Positions 44,318 through 56,834 of a stretch of DNA of 64,000 nucleotides are shown here, one piece after another (position 1 is the first letter of the stretch; the number at the start of each line of letters is the position of its first letter). The position numbers and the translations under genes are program-made. Source of the DNA: Spisula solida (taxonomy: Eukaryota; Mollusca; Bivalvia; Venerida; Mactridae); assembly GCA_947247005.1 (NCBI GenBank), contig OX365953.1, positions 8,127,001 through 8,191,000 of the forward strand, in the 5' to 3' direction. The notes under the pieces are model-generated. The model was not told where the DNA came from. It searched no databases and saw only the letters and a list, made by a program, of their open reading frames with translations.

Positions 44318-45603
44318 TATGATATGTGTAACAAACAGTTAATTTTTTCTATGGTTCCCTTATATTTTGATACCTTTAATGATACATCTCTAACAGCAGC
44401 TTAAAACTTAAGTTATATTAAATGGTGTACATTTTTTATTGTATACATGTTTATTCAATTTTGAGAACATCTTAACCATTTTATATCCCACATCAGTATA
44501 CATGTTTATTCAATTTTGAGAACATCTTAACCATTTTATATCCCACATCAATGTATCACATCAATAATAACAGTACAACATGGAAGATGTTACTAACCTC
44601 CAAGGAATATTATCTGCTTCCTAAAATGTAATAAACTCCCTGATGGTTATATCATTTTTCAAAAACAACCAAATTGCATAAACTTAACCTCCATAATTGA
44701 TGCTGAGAGTTAGCTGGGAAACAACAAGAGCTGCATACAGCAACAGAAACTGTAATTAGGCCAAAATAAAATAATATTGTCATTCTGGTTACCCAACGTA
44801 TAGCTTGCCAGAGATAACCCTAGCCTTTATCTATAACTATAAACAAACATAGATAATATCAACACTGCAAACTCAACTTGTCCCGATCTCCTGTAACATC
44901 TCAATCTGATCTTAATCTCAACTCAACCTTTATCACCTATTGTTTGAGATAGTTTCCATGCGAAATTTTACTCTTAATTGGTATAATAAAACTGACACAT
45001 TATTCTAAATTTATTACAGTAAAATTTCAAGAGATAGAGTTGGATATTTATCTCAAATTTTAAGACTCTATTTGAGCAAAATCTCAATTTGTGCTGAGAT
45101 TTCTACTTGAGATGCTTCGGGAGATCACGGCCAGGCCGCTTGTTATCATTGTAGATGGAAAGAGTAAATTTTCTGCATTAAAAGAAATTATAGTGCACAA
45201 ACTTGAACATGAATCAACGTCAGAAATGGATTTCATTATTAATTTATATTTTGTAAACAATTAAGGCTTCGGTATGTGTTATCATATATTATGTAACACT
45301 CATTTTTACCTTTAACCTAGGCCTAAACATTCTATTGGCATTTTGCTGGCAATCACCAGGGGACTGTTGATTTTCCTGTACATAAAATCAATGAACTTTA
45401 AATAACTAAAAAAAAATGTTTTTTCTTACTTTTCCTGTTTTTCAGCTTGATTGATACCAGAAACACAATAATATCATATTGATTTGTTATGGGCTTTATG
45501 AAAATTTATTTTTCAGTGTTTATACATTTGTAACTCTTAAATTAGTCATAAATTCAATCCATATTGTACCAAATTTCCAAGCCTATATTATAAACAATTT
45601 AAT
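44318..45603. other. Intergenic DNA with one 59-bp tandem duplication
   Basis: About 44444-44555 holds two adjacent copies of ATACATGTTTATTCAATTTT...TATATCCCACATCA. No gene seen elsewhere. Confidence 0.5.
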
Positions 45604-46038
45604 CAGGGCTTTTTTTCGCTGAATTGTAAAGAGGCCCAAGCCCTTTTGTTTTGTGAAAATTTAGCGCGAAAATTCTCAAAATTGTGAAAAAGTAGGCGCG
45701 GAAACTTTTCAAATTGTGAAAAACTTAACGCGATAAATCATCAAATTATAGATACAAAATTTTTCAGATGTAACATATATAGTTCATTTTTTGTCAACAT
45801 TTCCCGAACATGCATGTATCTATAATATAATACTTTATATCAAGTCCTGTACAGGAATATATGACTGTTATCTGTGATTTGTTTGTTTGGTGCTTTGTAA
45901 AGTTGATTTTACAAAAACCATGACACAAATTCTAATTGTGAATTAAGGGGCCTTGAAGTTCAGGTTTGTGAAAGGGGCCTATAGCAAATTGTGAAGGGGC
46001 CTAATATAGGCCCTCGTTTATAGTGAAAAAAAGCCCTG
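45604..46038. mobile_element. MITE with CAGGGCTTTTTTTCGCT ends
   Basis: CAGGGCTTTTTTTCGCT at the left and AGTGAAAAAAAGCCCTG at the right. TTAAT borders both sides, a possible 5-bp target duplication. The CAGGG start is hAT-like, but an 8-bp duplication is not evident. The interior is rich in AATTGTGAAA and GGCC words. Confidence 0.75.
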
Positions 46039-46740
46039 TTAATTTAAAATCACAAGAGAAGTTCCTATTTTTCATATACATGTATCAATCAATTAAGTGA
46101 GACAATTAAATTCAGACAATATTTTCATGAGAAACCTGAATTGGCAGAACCACAGTGATGCATATGTATTATTGTTGTAACCATCTGACACATGAAATAA
46201 ATTTCTGAGTAAAATTTCAATTTAAATATCTTTTGAATAAAAGATGAATCTCATGGGTAGTGAATTATATTAGACATTTATTATGCATCCCTATTGGAAT
46301 CATTAATGATCATTTATTTGAGATTGTAATAAAAGTCTTTTGGCAAGATTTTGGAAAAAAAAATTTTCAACCGCAACTGAAATATACTGATTAAACTTTT
46401 TGTGTGGAGTATTACGGCGGTGGATCATCAGGTAAGTGTCGATCCGATTCGATCCACGAGTCAGGGTGAGCGATTCACAGATAGAACCACGAATCAGCAG
46501 TTTCACATTTCACAAAGACTATCAAAGAGATGTTTTTCTTTAATAACATTGCATACTTTGTAAAGGACTATAATGTGCATACATGGACAATTAAGCTTTA
46601 AAGGTGTATGAACAACAGAATTATATACTATAGATAAACCATGTTTTTTGAGCCGTGACTAATTTATGCAGCAAAGTTTATTCACCCTAAAAGGGTAGGT
46701 TTATATAAGCAATACCAATATAAGTTAAATAAGTTATTTC
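46039..46740. other. Intergenic, nothing recognised
   Basis: AT-rich with no supported gene or paired termini. Confidence 0.4.
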
Positions 46741-46749
46741 ATTCAGTAA

Positions 46750-46830
46750 CTGAATACGTGGTCCAATGGATAAGGCGATGTTCTGTAAGACTTACTTTTC
46801 TAGGTTCTATCCTTGGTAGAGTTGCTTTTT
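46750..46830 (+). mobile_element. tRNA-derived SINE head
   Basis: TGGTCCAATGGATAAGGCG resembles an A box and AGGTTCTATCC a diverged B box about 45 nt later. A T-rich stretch follows. Not a functional tRNA. Confidence 0.5.
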
Positions 46831-47303
46831 ATATTATTTTTTTCAAATCCCTCGTTCAAGTAATATACCACAAGAAAGTTATGCATTTCCTGGAATTTAT
46901 TTAATAATGAGTCTTTATTAGTCAAAATTAAGTGTCCTTAGTCATAGTACCCGCGCATAATTATAAAAGTTTGGCTGCGACTAGTAAAAATACTGGTGAA
47001 GATGCTCGTATGATAAAGAATATTTAACATGGTTCATATTTACAGAAATTTTGCAAGGAGTTTATATATAAAATAGTCTGTGTGTATTGAACTTGTATTG
47101 CCAGCAGGACACAAACACTGGTGTTAGATATTGCAATAAACTGTCTTCAAGCACCCACTATATATTCAAATGCATCATCCGACTCGGAGACAGACACAAC
47201 TGATGGATAGCCAACCAATACACCAAGTCGAAAATCTTTGACACACGTTTAAGTATTGGATCCAGTAAAAGGTAAATAAATACTGGGTCCGTGGAAAGAA
47301 ATA

Positions 47304-48688
47304 ACAAGAGGGCCCAAAGGGCCATAGGTCGCTCACCTGTCCTAGTAGTTCATGCACCCCTTATGGTAGCCTCTATTGCATGTACAAGGTTTTCATATTG
47401 TCTTATGCTTTATAATTTACATCACATTTAGACCCAATGACATATTGAAGTGATTTGACCTTGTGACCTAGTTTTTGACCCCGGATGACCCAATATCGAA
47501 CTTGACCTAGATTTTGTTGAGATAATTATTGTGACTAAATTTCATAAAGATTAGACCAAAATTGTGACCTCTAGTGACTACACAAGGTTTTTCTATGATT
47601 TGACCTTGTGACCTAGTTTTTGACCCCAGATGACCCAATATCAAACTTGACCTAGATTTTGATGAGATGATCCTTGTGACCAAGTTTCATAAAGATGAAG
47701 TTAAAATTGTGACTTCTAGTGACTACACAAGGTTTTTCTATGATTTGACCTTGTGACCTAGTTTTTGACCTTGGATGACCCAATATCGAACTTGACTTAG
47801 ATTTTGTTGAGATGATCAATGTGACCAAGTTTCATAAAGATTAGACCAAAATTGTGACCTCTAGTGACTACACAAAGTTTTTGTATGATTTGACTTTGTG
47901 ACCTAGTTTTTGACCCCGGATGACCTAATATCGAATTTTACCTAGATTTTGTTGAAGTGATCATTGTGACCAAGTTCCATAAAGATTAGGCCAAAATTGT
48001 GACCTCTAGTGACTACACAAGGTTTTTCTATGATTTGACCTTGTGACCTAGTTTTTGACCTCGGATGACCCAATATCAAACTTGACCTAGATTTTATAGA
48101 GATGATCATTGTGACCAAGATTCATAAAGATAAGGTCAAAATTGTGATCTCTAGTGTGTTCACAAGCTTTTTCAATGATTTGGCCTTGTGACCTAGTTTT
48201 TGACCCCAGATGACCCAATATCGAACTTGATCTAGATTTTATAGAGATGATCATTATGATTAAGTTTCATAAAGATTAGGCTCAAATTGCGACCTCTAGT
48301 GTGTTCACAAGCTTTTTCAATGATTTGGCCTCGTGGCCTAGTTTTTAACCCCAGATGACCCAATATCGAACTTGACCTAGATTTTATAGAGATGATCATT
48401 GTGATCAAGTTTCATAAAGATTAGGCTCAAATTGTGACCTCTAATGTGTTCACAAGGTTTTCCTTTGATTTGGCCTAGTGACCTAGTTTTTGACCCCAGA
48501 TGACCCAATATCGAACTTGACCTAGATTGTATGAAGATGATCATTGTGATCAAGTTTCATATTGATCAGGCTAAATTTGTGACCTATAGTGTGTTCACAA
48601 GCAATTGTGAACGGACGGACGGACGGACGACGGACGAAGAGCGATCACAAAAGCTCACCTTGTCACTTTGTGACAGGTGAGCTAAAAA
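47304..48688 (+). mobile_element. Full-length pearl-like element with eight 145-bp monomers
   Basis: The head is ACAAGAGGGCCCAAAGGGCC + ATAGGTCGCTCACCTG. Eight monomers follow in which GACCTAGTTTTTGACC (or a close variant) recurs every 145 bp (47465, 47610, 47755, 47900, 48045, 48190, 48335, 48480). Then come ACGGACGGACGGACGGACGA and the hairpin at 48652-48683 (stem GTCAC/GTGAC inside AGCTCACCT/AGGTGAGCT), followed by AAAAA. No coding capacity. It is consistent with non-autonomous HINE/pearl elements. Confidence 0.88.
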
Positions 48689-48809
48689 CAGTGAAACATG
48701 ACAACCCATTGCTTGTAGATTGAAAAGTCATAATAATAAAATGACTTTTAAACAATGTATTCATGTTCTTGATGAAAAAAAACCAAAAATATGTAGTTGA
48801 GAAAAAAAG

Positions 48810-48885
48810 TGCAGTTATCAGGACTTGAACCCGTATGTCTTAGACTGAAAATCAAGCTCTCTACCGATTGAGCCAGCGTTACTGA
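48810..48885 (-). mobile_element. tRNA-like sequence, probable SINE head
   Basis: On the minus strand, GGCTCAATCGGTAGAGAGCT is the A box and ACGGGTTCAAGTCCTG the B box, with an intervening CTTGATTTTCAGTCTAAG arm. Acceptor-stem pairing is weak, so a SINE or tRNA pseudogene is preferred. Confidence 0.55.
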
Positions 48886-49802
48886 CAATGTCATGTCATA
48901 CAAAAATATATATCAACGCTTTTTAATTGCACCCCAACCAGTATATTCACATACCATCACTAAATAGTGTAATCTCCCGTCACGGCTCAAAACTCGTGAT
49001 TGATCTATATATAGCATCTGGTCATATTAAACACAGCATTTTACTGTTCTATGGTATAACTCCAACGCGATAAATTGCAGTACAAAAACAAACACAATAT
49101 TGCCTATATTTTTGTTATGGATTAAAATCAAGGACCGTAACATTTACCAATGATAACATTCAAACATTTGGCACAACATATAAAGTTTTCATGCTCCTAA
49201 ATATTCAGAAACGAAAAACGGATTTTTTATTTGTTTTTGCATTGCAATTTATCGCGCTGGAGTTATACATGTATTTGTATAGCATAGTCCTTAATTAGAC
49301 AGAGACCTGGGCTGGTATTCACAAAGCATCTTAGTTGAAAACTTAAATATTTTGACTTAAGTTAAAAAATAGTATTGCATATATCGTGCACAAATTGAAG
49401 ATTAACCCATGTTTTCTTAGTGATTATAGTAGCTCTTTACATAATGATTTAAACCTATGCAAAAAATCAATAATCTTGATTGTCATGTTAGGCTGACATA
49501 CTTTAGAAATTTTCGTGTTGTTAAGAAAAATCTAAGTTTTCTACTAAGATGCTTTGTGAATACCAGCCCAGAACATATCAATAAATGCCAGTGACTCTGT
49601 ATTATCAGTCTATAGCTCAGAGGTTGACAAGACAGAAGACAGACAGACAGACAGCGATCCTTCAACATTTACCAAACCCCTAATTAAGTACAATGATGTA
49701 CCTTGTGTCTATGTGTCTGTAAGTTAATTAAGTACGATTCAGACACACAACATCAGGCTAAATACTGAGTACTTAAGCTATATACTATATACAATGTACA
49801 TA
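48886..49802. other. Intergenic, no gene seen
   Basis: Holds a GGGCTGGTATTCACAAAGCA / TGCTTTGTGAATACCAGCCC inverted pair (about 49310-49570), probably a small MITE, and a CAGACAGACAGACAG run near 49645. Confidence 0.5.
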
Positions 49803-50453
49803 CAGTCAACTCTCGTTATCTCGAATTTCACGGGACCGTGGAAGTTACTTCGACATAACGAAAATTCGAGATAGAATTTTCGGCATCGAAGTTGCAAGTT
49901 TTCCAGTTTCTGTCATTTTACGCCGCCATATTGTTACGGTCGTAAGAACGACATATTCGTGAGAATTGCTTGTTGTGATATTTAGGTACATGTATTCCTC
50001 CTCGAGAATATGCATTTTATTTTAATTATTATTTTTACAAACAATTGTTCGAGATGACATGTTTATTGATGTTAGTACGTAACCCGAAGCTTTATGACAT
50101 GTTTGCGCAAATTGTTGCAAACAAATATTAGTTCAACAATGGAAGGCGCGAAAATTACAGGTAAATCGAAGATTTCAGACTGGCGAAGTGTGAAAAACAT
50201 TCGACGCTAGTCGAATACGACCAGTATTCGACCCGACTTCGAGATGAACAATAGATTTAAAGTGCAAATTGGTTAATCGGGACCAAAACATAATTCGACA
50301 TAACGAAAAATTCGAGCCGAATTCGAGCCAAAACTTCGAGATGGGTCTCGAGATTTCACATAGACAAAGAAGGAGAAAAATCGGGACTTGAAAAAAACTT
50401 CGACATAACGGAAAATTCGATATAAGCGAGTTCGAGATAACGAGAGTTGACTG
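49803..50453. mobile_element. Tc1-type non-autonomous element, TA-flanked
   Basis: CAGTCAACTCTCGTTATCTC + GAA is perfectly inverted at the right end (23 bp), with TA on both sides. CGACATAACG(A/G)AAAATTCGA is repeated several times inside, near both ends. 651 bp, no transposase. Confidence 0.88.
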
Positions 50454-50556
50454 TATAGCTAAGTGCATGAATCGAAGGCAGCAAAAAGAAATTTAACATC
50501 AATATTATCTACCTAATTAAAGGCCAAATAAGCTTGATTTAATTTCTTAAAAGGAC

Positions 50557-50790
50557 TTGTGTTCTGTAAAATCATCATTTTTCGAGGGAGTTGAATTTTT
50601 GTGGATTTCTTTGTTTTTAATAAACTCCATCGCAAAATCTAACGTCCAAGATTATTCGAACTCCGAAATACAAAACGTGGGGTTGCCCTTTCGAGTCTTG
50701 TAGGCCATGAATTTACGACCCCACGAAAATGGATTTTTATCAAAATCCACGAAATTTAATACCAACGAAAATGTGTAATTTTTACAGTAT
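50557..50790. mobile_element. TA-type MITE, CTGTAAAATCA family
   Basis: CTGTAAAATCATCATTTTTCG at the left, and AATTTTTACAG preceded by CCACGAAATTTAATACC at the right. Family of 25806-26022. Confidence 0.75.
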
Positions 50791-53040
50791 CAAACAATCA
50801 AAGTAATTAGTTGACTATTTCACAAGCGAAGACGGCAGGATCTATAGTATGCTGGATTTGTAACCCGATTGGAAAATATTGAGACAAAATAAATCAACAC
50901 ATTCAGTACATGTCGTTCCTATCTCAACCAATATTCATAATCAATATAATAATATGATTTTCAATTCAATAAACTACATGTATATATCATTATCTGATAA
51001 TTATTTACTTTGATGTTTGCAATTAATCGTCCTGCTGACAGCCCGGTATTGGAGTCCTACGGAGTCCTGTAGGATTAATACTTTGAAAACATTGGATACA
51101 ATGAGGCCCGCAGCAGCATTATCTGAGTATTTAATAGTCAAATTGATCACATTAATTTATAAAGTAAAGTACGATTAGTTTATATAGTCTATTTTCAGAC
51201 TATGTGTCCACTCAACCCACAACATTTAACCGCCCTGGTGACCCTCATCCCGGTGACCCTCACCCCGGTGACCCTCACCCCAAATCATTGAGTCGAAAGT
51301 TAGGATGATATAAACATAATCCTGAAAAATTTATCAATTTACATAGGACAAATAAAGAAAAACAGCAGCTGGTTTTCTGACACTCAAAACCCTGTGGCTC
51401 AGAAAAATTCCAGAAAACTTTTACCTACATGTATGTATATACAAATACCAATAAATGAAAACAATTCTTTCCTTGAAATCCACAATTGACCGTAGTATCT
51501 AAATTCCTATAACAAGAAATATCTAATTTTAAAACTGTAGCTAAATTTCTACCACACAAAAACTGTTCAATTGATTTTGCAATAAACAAGTCAACTAAAT
51601 CATATATAACATAAAATTATGTTACTTCCAATGTAAAGCTCCATTAATTAATAGGCTCCTGCACAGAATTCAGCTTTAGAACAACACCCAATAACAGATT
51701 ATATAACTCACAACACAATTCATTCAAATACCTCGGATATTTAGAATCTACTATAAATGCATTTTCCACAAGAAATCAATTTAATGTCTATTATGCACTA
51801 AATCAGTAAATGTATTGGTACAAATAGGTTGAACATTTCAATCAGCATAAAACACTAGCAATAGCTGAAGGAAAATCCGATCAGCAACAACAACAACAAC
51901 AACAACAAGAGCACCTACATTAAGGCTCTGATCAAGTCATTGGCTGATTGACTGATTCCTTGTAGTCTGCATGACAATTCATGTATAATATATGGCAACC
52001 CAACAGTGACATCAAGATTTCGTATACAAAAAGGCCATCATGGAGCTCGAGTAAAGTGAACATAAGTATACCTGCATGTTTGAGTTAGGGAAGATTGGGC
52101 AGATGCCTAACTATGTTGCCTCCATAAATAAAGTTTCTATTATTATTATTATTATTATTAAAGTCCAGTATAATGTTTTTTCGATATACATTGGCTATAC
52201 GTACAGTCATAATGTTTCCTACATCTGATCTTATGTACATATATTATGTCTTACATCCAATTCTGCCTATATTCTATATTTGTATAATTATACTGAGCAT
52301 TCAAGTGCCACATGATATATTGTATTGGCAATATAAACAAACCACGTTTTTCGTCCAATGAAAAATTGATGTTCACAGTGCAAGCTCAACTGTGCCACAG
52401 TGAGTGGCATGTACCGTAAGTCACATTTTAGATATATACAATATATTTAACATGAGGGACTTTGCAGCTGTTTATAGTTTTATTTGTCTTGTTCAGTTTT
52501 GTGTTTGGCATTGTGTTGTCTGCTTGAAACTTAGAATGTCTGTTATTAACCTTCTTCTTTGCATATTTCGTATTTCATGCTCTGCTGGCATATTACTTCC
52601 TGATGAGTGCTGCCCCCTTGTCTGTCTTCAAAATAAGGTTCATTAACTTTTCTTCCATATGATACATTGGCGTAGAATACAGTAACAAAGCTAATTAATT
52701 CCACAGTAAGAGATTTCACTGTCTTACAGAGGGGCAATTAAGTATGAGTTATTATAGTACTGGTCATTATTCCAAGAAAGCTACCATCGATCATTCAAGG
52801 ACAACGCAATTAAAAACAAAACATTTCTTTTCAATGTATAGTCTCATTCAAGGACAACTTAATTAAAAACAAAACATTTCTTATCAATGTATAGTCTGTT
52901 TATTCAGGCCTGTCACTTGTATACAAACATTGCAACATCATAACATTGTGTTTTTATAGTTTTAAAACATTTTAATTGGAGAAAAAAGCAGTCAAAACCA
53001 ATGCCTTATTTACAATCTGATAAAAAAAATATCCTCAAAC
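50791..53040. other. Intergenic DNA with simple repeats
   Basis: Contains CCCGGTGACCCTCA(C/T)C repeated three times at 51232-51281, (CAA)n at 51883-51908, (TAT)n at 52139-52160 and a 61-bp tandem duplication at about 52790-52890 (CATTCAAGGACAAC...CAATGTATAGTCT). No convincing exon. Confidence 0.55.
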
Positions 53041-53430
53041 CCACTACGCATGCGGATCTGACTTTGACCTACTGAAGGTCACCTAAGGCAACCTTTCCCA
53101 TTAGCCAATCGGCGGCTTGCTTTCAGAATTCTAAAAGCAATTTGAATCTATTTTTAAATGCGGTAGTTATCATGAACACATGCATCTTACGCATATATTT
53201 CGTTCTCCTCGGTCTTCATGGATTATAATATTTACTGGAGACAAACAGAAATGGCCGAGCAGCAAGTTTCACGATTGATAATCTACAGTGCGTTTAAATC
53301 AAATTACTTGTACTACAAATTCTACAATGACCAAATTAATCGCATTACTCCAAAAAAGCAGACTAAAGTTGTGGACAACTGTTTTATTAGTAATTTACCG
53401 TTTATTAATACGACCAAGGTACCAATGTAA
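53041..53430 (+). CDS. Possible short ORF or first exon behind promoter-like sequence
   Basis: ATG at 53218 opens 70 codons (MDYNIYWRQTEMAEQQVSRL...), ending TAA at 53430. Upstream lie a CCAAT box in TTAGCCAATCGGCGG (53105-53109) and TACGCATGCGG, in an otherwise AT-rich area. A second ATG (MAEQQV) is at about 53251. No homology is recognised and no strong donor is seen, so this is weak. Confidence 0.2.
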
Positions 53431-53750
53431 CAAGCTATATGATCGGCTGAATTATAAATAGATATAAATAGCAAGAGTGAAAATTCAGTTTTTGAAAATA
53501 CAAACTCATATAGCTTTGTCATCAGATCTACCGGTAAGGAAGATCAAGTACTTTAGTCAGATTGCCTTATTTACTAACCCACACCATCATACACATATTA
53601 TCTATTAAAATCAGACATTAATAAGAGAAATTGCAGTGTTTATGTACTTAATTTTATGTAACTATAAGTGACTGACCTGAATAAAACATTTTGCCACGAT
53701 GTCATGTACATGTACACAATAGCTGAGTTGGCAGTATCTAAGAAATATAA
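53431..53750. other. Intergenic, nothing recognised
   Basis: No gene, RNA or paired termini seen. Confidence 0.4.
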
Positions 53751-54104
53751 GGCCTAAAATATTGTTTGTTTCCCCATCCCCTACCTACCCGAAAAAACGG
53801 CCCTACCCAAAATATTTTATTGCCCAAATTGAAATAATATTTTTTTTATGACATATTGGGGATGAAAATGTTAATTTGTGTTTACTGGCTTGTTTCTTAC
53901 TTAAGTACATTTTGTACAGATTTTAAATTTAAGATTGTTAGTTTTCACCTTATAGTTACATGTATTATTATATTTCACTATTTGTATGTCTTGACCAATA
54001 ACTATTATCTGAAACTATTAAAAAATATTTAACCTACCTACCTACCCATTCTAAATTTGCTTGGGTCGGGATGGGGAAACAAAGAATATTTTTAGTTTGG
54101 CCTA
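53751..54104. mobile_element. GTTTCCCC MITE, copy
   Basis: GGCCTAAAATATTGTTTGTT + TCCCC at the left and GGGGAAACAAAGAATATT...TTTGGCC at the right. Family of 20102-20435. Confidence 0.8.
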
Positions 54105-54603
54105 ATATACTGGGCATGTATACCTGTATGAATAGTGACAATAATAACTCTTTATGACATGCCTTGTATTATCTACTAATAAAATCTGCACAGTAACATA
54201 GTCATGCCAGACTTCTAATAAATATATGAAGTAATTAATTATTGAAGGCATCGAGAAAAACTCTTGTTCAGTAGCATGCAGAAAGTTTTGCTACATGTAC
54301 CAGAAGAAAATGTTTGTTAGAGCTTACAGGTTCAGGTTCTATATATTATTTATATTTTTAAAATAATGATTCCAAGTATAATTTAATAGCCCATATTTTT
54401 AACAACCCAGAATTATAAGTAACCAAAAATTGGATGCAACCTTTACACAGCTTCAGACATTTTCCAAATCTCCAATGGACAAATCTAGATTCTCAATAGT
54501 AACTTTCAAGCTTTGTTTTGCAAATGACATTTTTTTACCTGTGTCCTATACGCAGCTGCGTCCAATACTTGAACAAACACAGTAGTTTAGAATCTAGTTT
54601 ATA
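54105..54603. other. Intergenic, nothing recognised
   Basis: AT-rich spacer. Confidence 0.4.
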
Positions 54604-55796
54604 CGAGGGGTGATCAACAAATACGGGGAAATGCTCTGAAATATTTGTTACGTGACCAATATTAAATAAAATCGGTCTGGTAATATATTGGAGTCATAAT
54701 TACAAATAAATACCTATCAAAACATTAAGCCCAAGGAAATATTTGACAAAAAAACCCATAGAAATGTAACGTCACTATGGCTACACCGGCCCTGAACGTC
54801 ATCGCGACGTCGTTACCTAAACAATTATCCATACTCATTCGTGGCACAATTCATATTGTATAACGCATTGAATGATCAATTCTCAAAAAATAGCTGTACA
54901 ACAGGATACCGTGACTTCATAGACCTCACTCACAGTTAACCCAAATTCTTTATTTTTTCTTTGCAACTTGCATGTAAATTATAAGAATTAGCTGCGGGTG
55001 AACATAAATATTGATGACGTAATTTGACATTATTGACGTCATATAGCCCATTCGCATGTTGGCATTGAATTTACAAGGCTACATAATATGAGAGAATATG
55101 CAAAACAGACACCTGTGGTGTATGCTATTACATATTTATGTGCATCTGTTTTACCCCAAAAGTATTGAAACATGTGACTATGTATATGAAACAGTTATAA
55201 AGCAAAATATACAAGAAACACCAATTTGACTTGAGAATGGGCAATTTTAATTTGCCAGAACAATAATATATACATGTTATACATATCTGGGCGAAAACAT
55301 AACGCCACAAAAGGGGGCAAGGTCAATTTGTTGCATTTTGCAATATTGTCATTGGAATTTTATGACATTTCATTCGCAACACGAATTTTTTCGCCGCCGA
55401 TTGCTGTATGACACTCATTTTCAGACAATGACTTCTTAACAAATAGCTCTAAAAGGAGTTTTGACGTTAAAACATATTTTTTAAATAATGGATACAATGT
55501 TATATAATTTCATATTCATAACCGACCCTTTTGAAAAATATAATATTACAAACGCACGAATGATACGTCAACGTTTGTTACGTGCAATGTTGGAAAATAT
55601 GAAAATTTGGGCCGCATGACATCGAGTGTCATTGCCATAGGAAACCGAGTTCGTTCTGACTAGGGTTAATATTGATGGGCAGCGGTTAATCAATTTGAAA
55701 TAAAATTATCTTCATGTTTAGAAAGTTTCAATGACTTGCAATGACAAATAAAGAATGACAGCACTTTTCCGCATATTTGTTGATCACAATTTGTAG
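54604..55796. mobile_element. Decayed mariner-type element
   Basis: The left end CGAGGGGTGATCAACAAATA + CGGGGAAA is mirrored at 55765-55796 (TTTTCCGCATATTTGTTGAT + CAC), with the outermost bases diverged. About 1.19 kb. I could not find transposase motifs in any frame. Confidence 0.6.
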
Positions 55797-55899
55797 ATTA
55801 ATTCAAATGGTAAGGAAATCCAGATTTCATTCTAAGTAGTATTGGAATACAAACTTTAACCATTACAAGAGATGCTTGTAAAACACGTGCACACACCCA

Positions 55900-56150
55900 T
55901 TGCAGCCCAATTTAGTGGTAAATGGAAAAGGTCACAATGACCTTGACCTTTGACCTTCTGACCTCATAATCAATAGGGGTCAACTACCAACCTCCATGTA
56001 AAGTTTGTGGATCTAAGGGTCTAAAAGCTTTCTTCAGTTATTGAACGGAAACCAAATGGTCTACAGATGGAAGGAGTCATACCGACATGTGCAAAGCAAC
56101 ATTGTAACCCCCTGATCAAAGATGTGGGGCTGGGGTGGGGCATATTATAA
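55900..56150 (-). repeat. Copy of the AGGTCA/TGACCT repeat of 37.6-38.3 kb
   Basis: Shared TACCAACCTCCATGTAAAGT and GATCAAAGATG in inverted orientation. AGGTCACAATGACCT is at 55929-55943. Confidence 0.65.
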
Positions 56151-56399
56151 TTAAAGACTCAAGTCAAAAAGATGTCACTTCTGTGCTATCATAGCAAAGA
56201 TGCTAAGAAAGATGTTTTACAGTAATGATTTCCAGGTAGCTCCCTAAAACTGTTACTGTTCCCCTTAGGGAGTTGTATTGTCTGCTTGCTAAACTACAAA
56301 CACATTTTATGTTCTAACAGCTGAATGCAATTCATTCATGTAAAAACAGTAATAAACAAATTGGTAAGATGCATGCACAGTGCATGTGCATGAGAGATA

Positions 56400-56834
56400 C
56401 AGTGCCCACCAAAAATAAGTATACAGATGTTATTTCCCCATTTACTTGTCTGTAATAACACTATTTGCAAACAGTGAAACAACAATATTTTTGAAGAAAA
56501 TGAATATTTTTGTTTATCAAATGTATAAACCATGCATTGATTCAGGTACCCTAGGTGCAAAATATAAACTTTTTTTGTCCGTCTTGAATGGTTACTCAAA
56601 TTGTCACAAAAAAAATTTAAGCCTTTTAGATCACATGGTTATTTTAATTCAGAACACCTTCATCTTTATTTCTATCTCTTTTTTGACTCATTTAGTAACT
56701 CAACTGTAGTTTCAGAAACTAGTATAATTGTGACCATTCTCATAAACAGATATTGAATAATTTAACCAAATTTAATTTTGCAACAATTATTTACAGTATA
56801 AAATTTACAGTATACTTATTTTTGGTGGGCACTG
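56400..56834. mobile_element. Tc1-type MITE, perfect inverted ends of about 25 bp
   Basis: CAGTGCCCACCAAAAATAAG + TATAC is exactly inverted at the right end, with TA flanking both sides. 435 bp. The overlapping 87-codon ORFs on both strands are not genes. Confidence 0.88.

Noticed and set aside
56336..56709. 87-codon ORFs on both strands
   Set aside because: Both fall on the Tc1-type MITE. Mirror-image ORFs are expected from its inverted ends.
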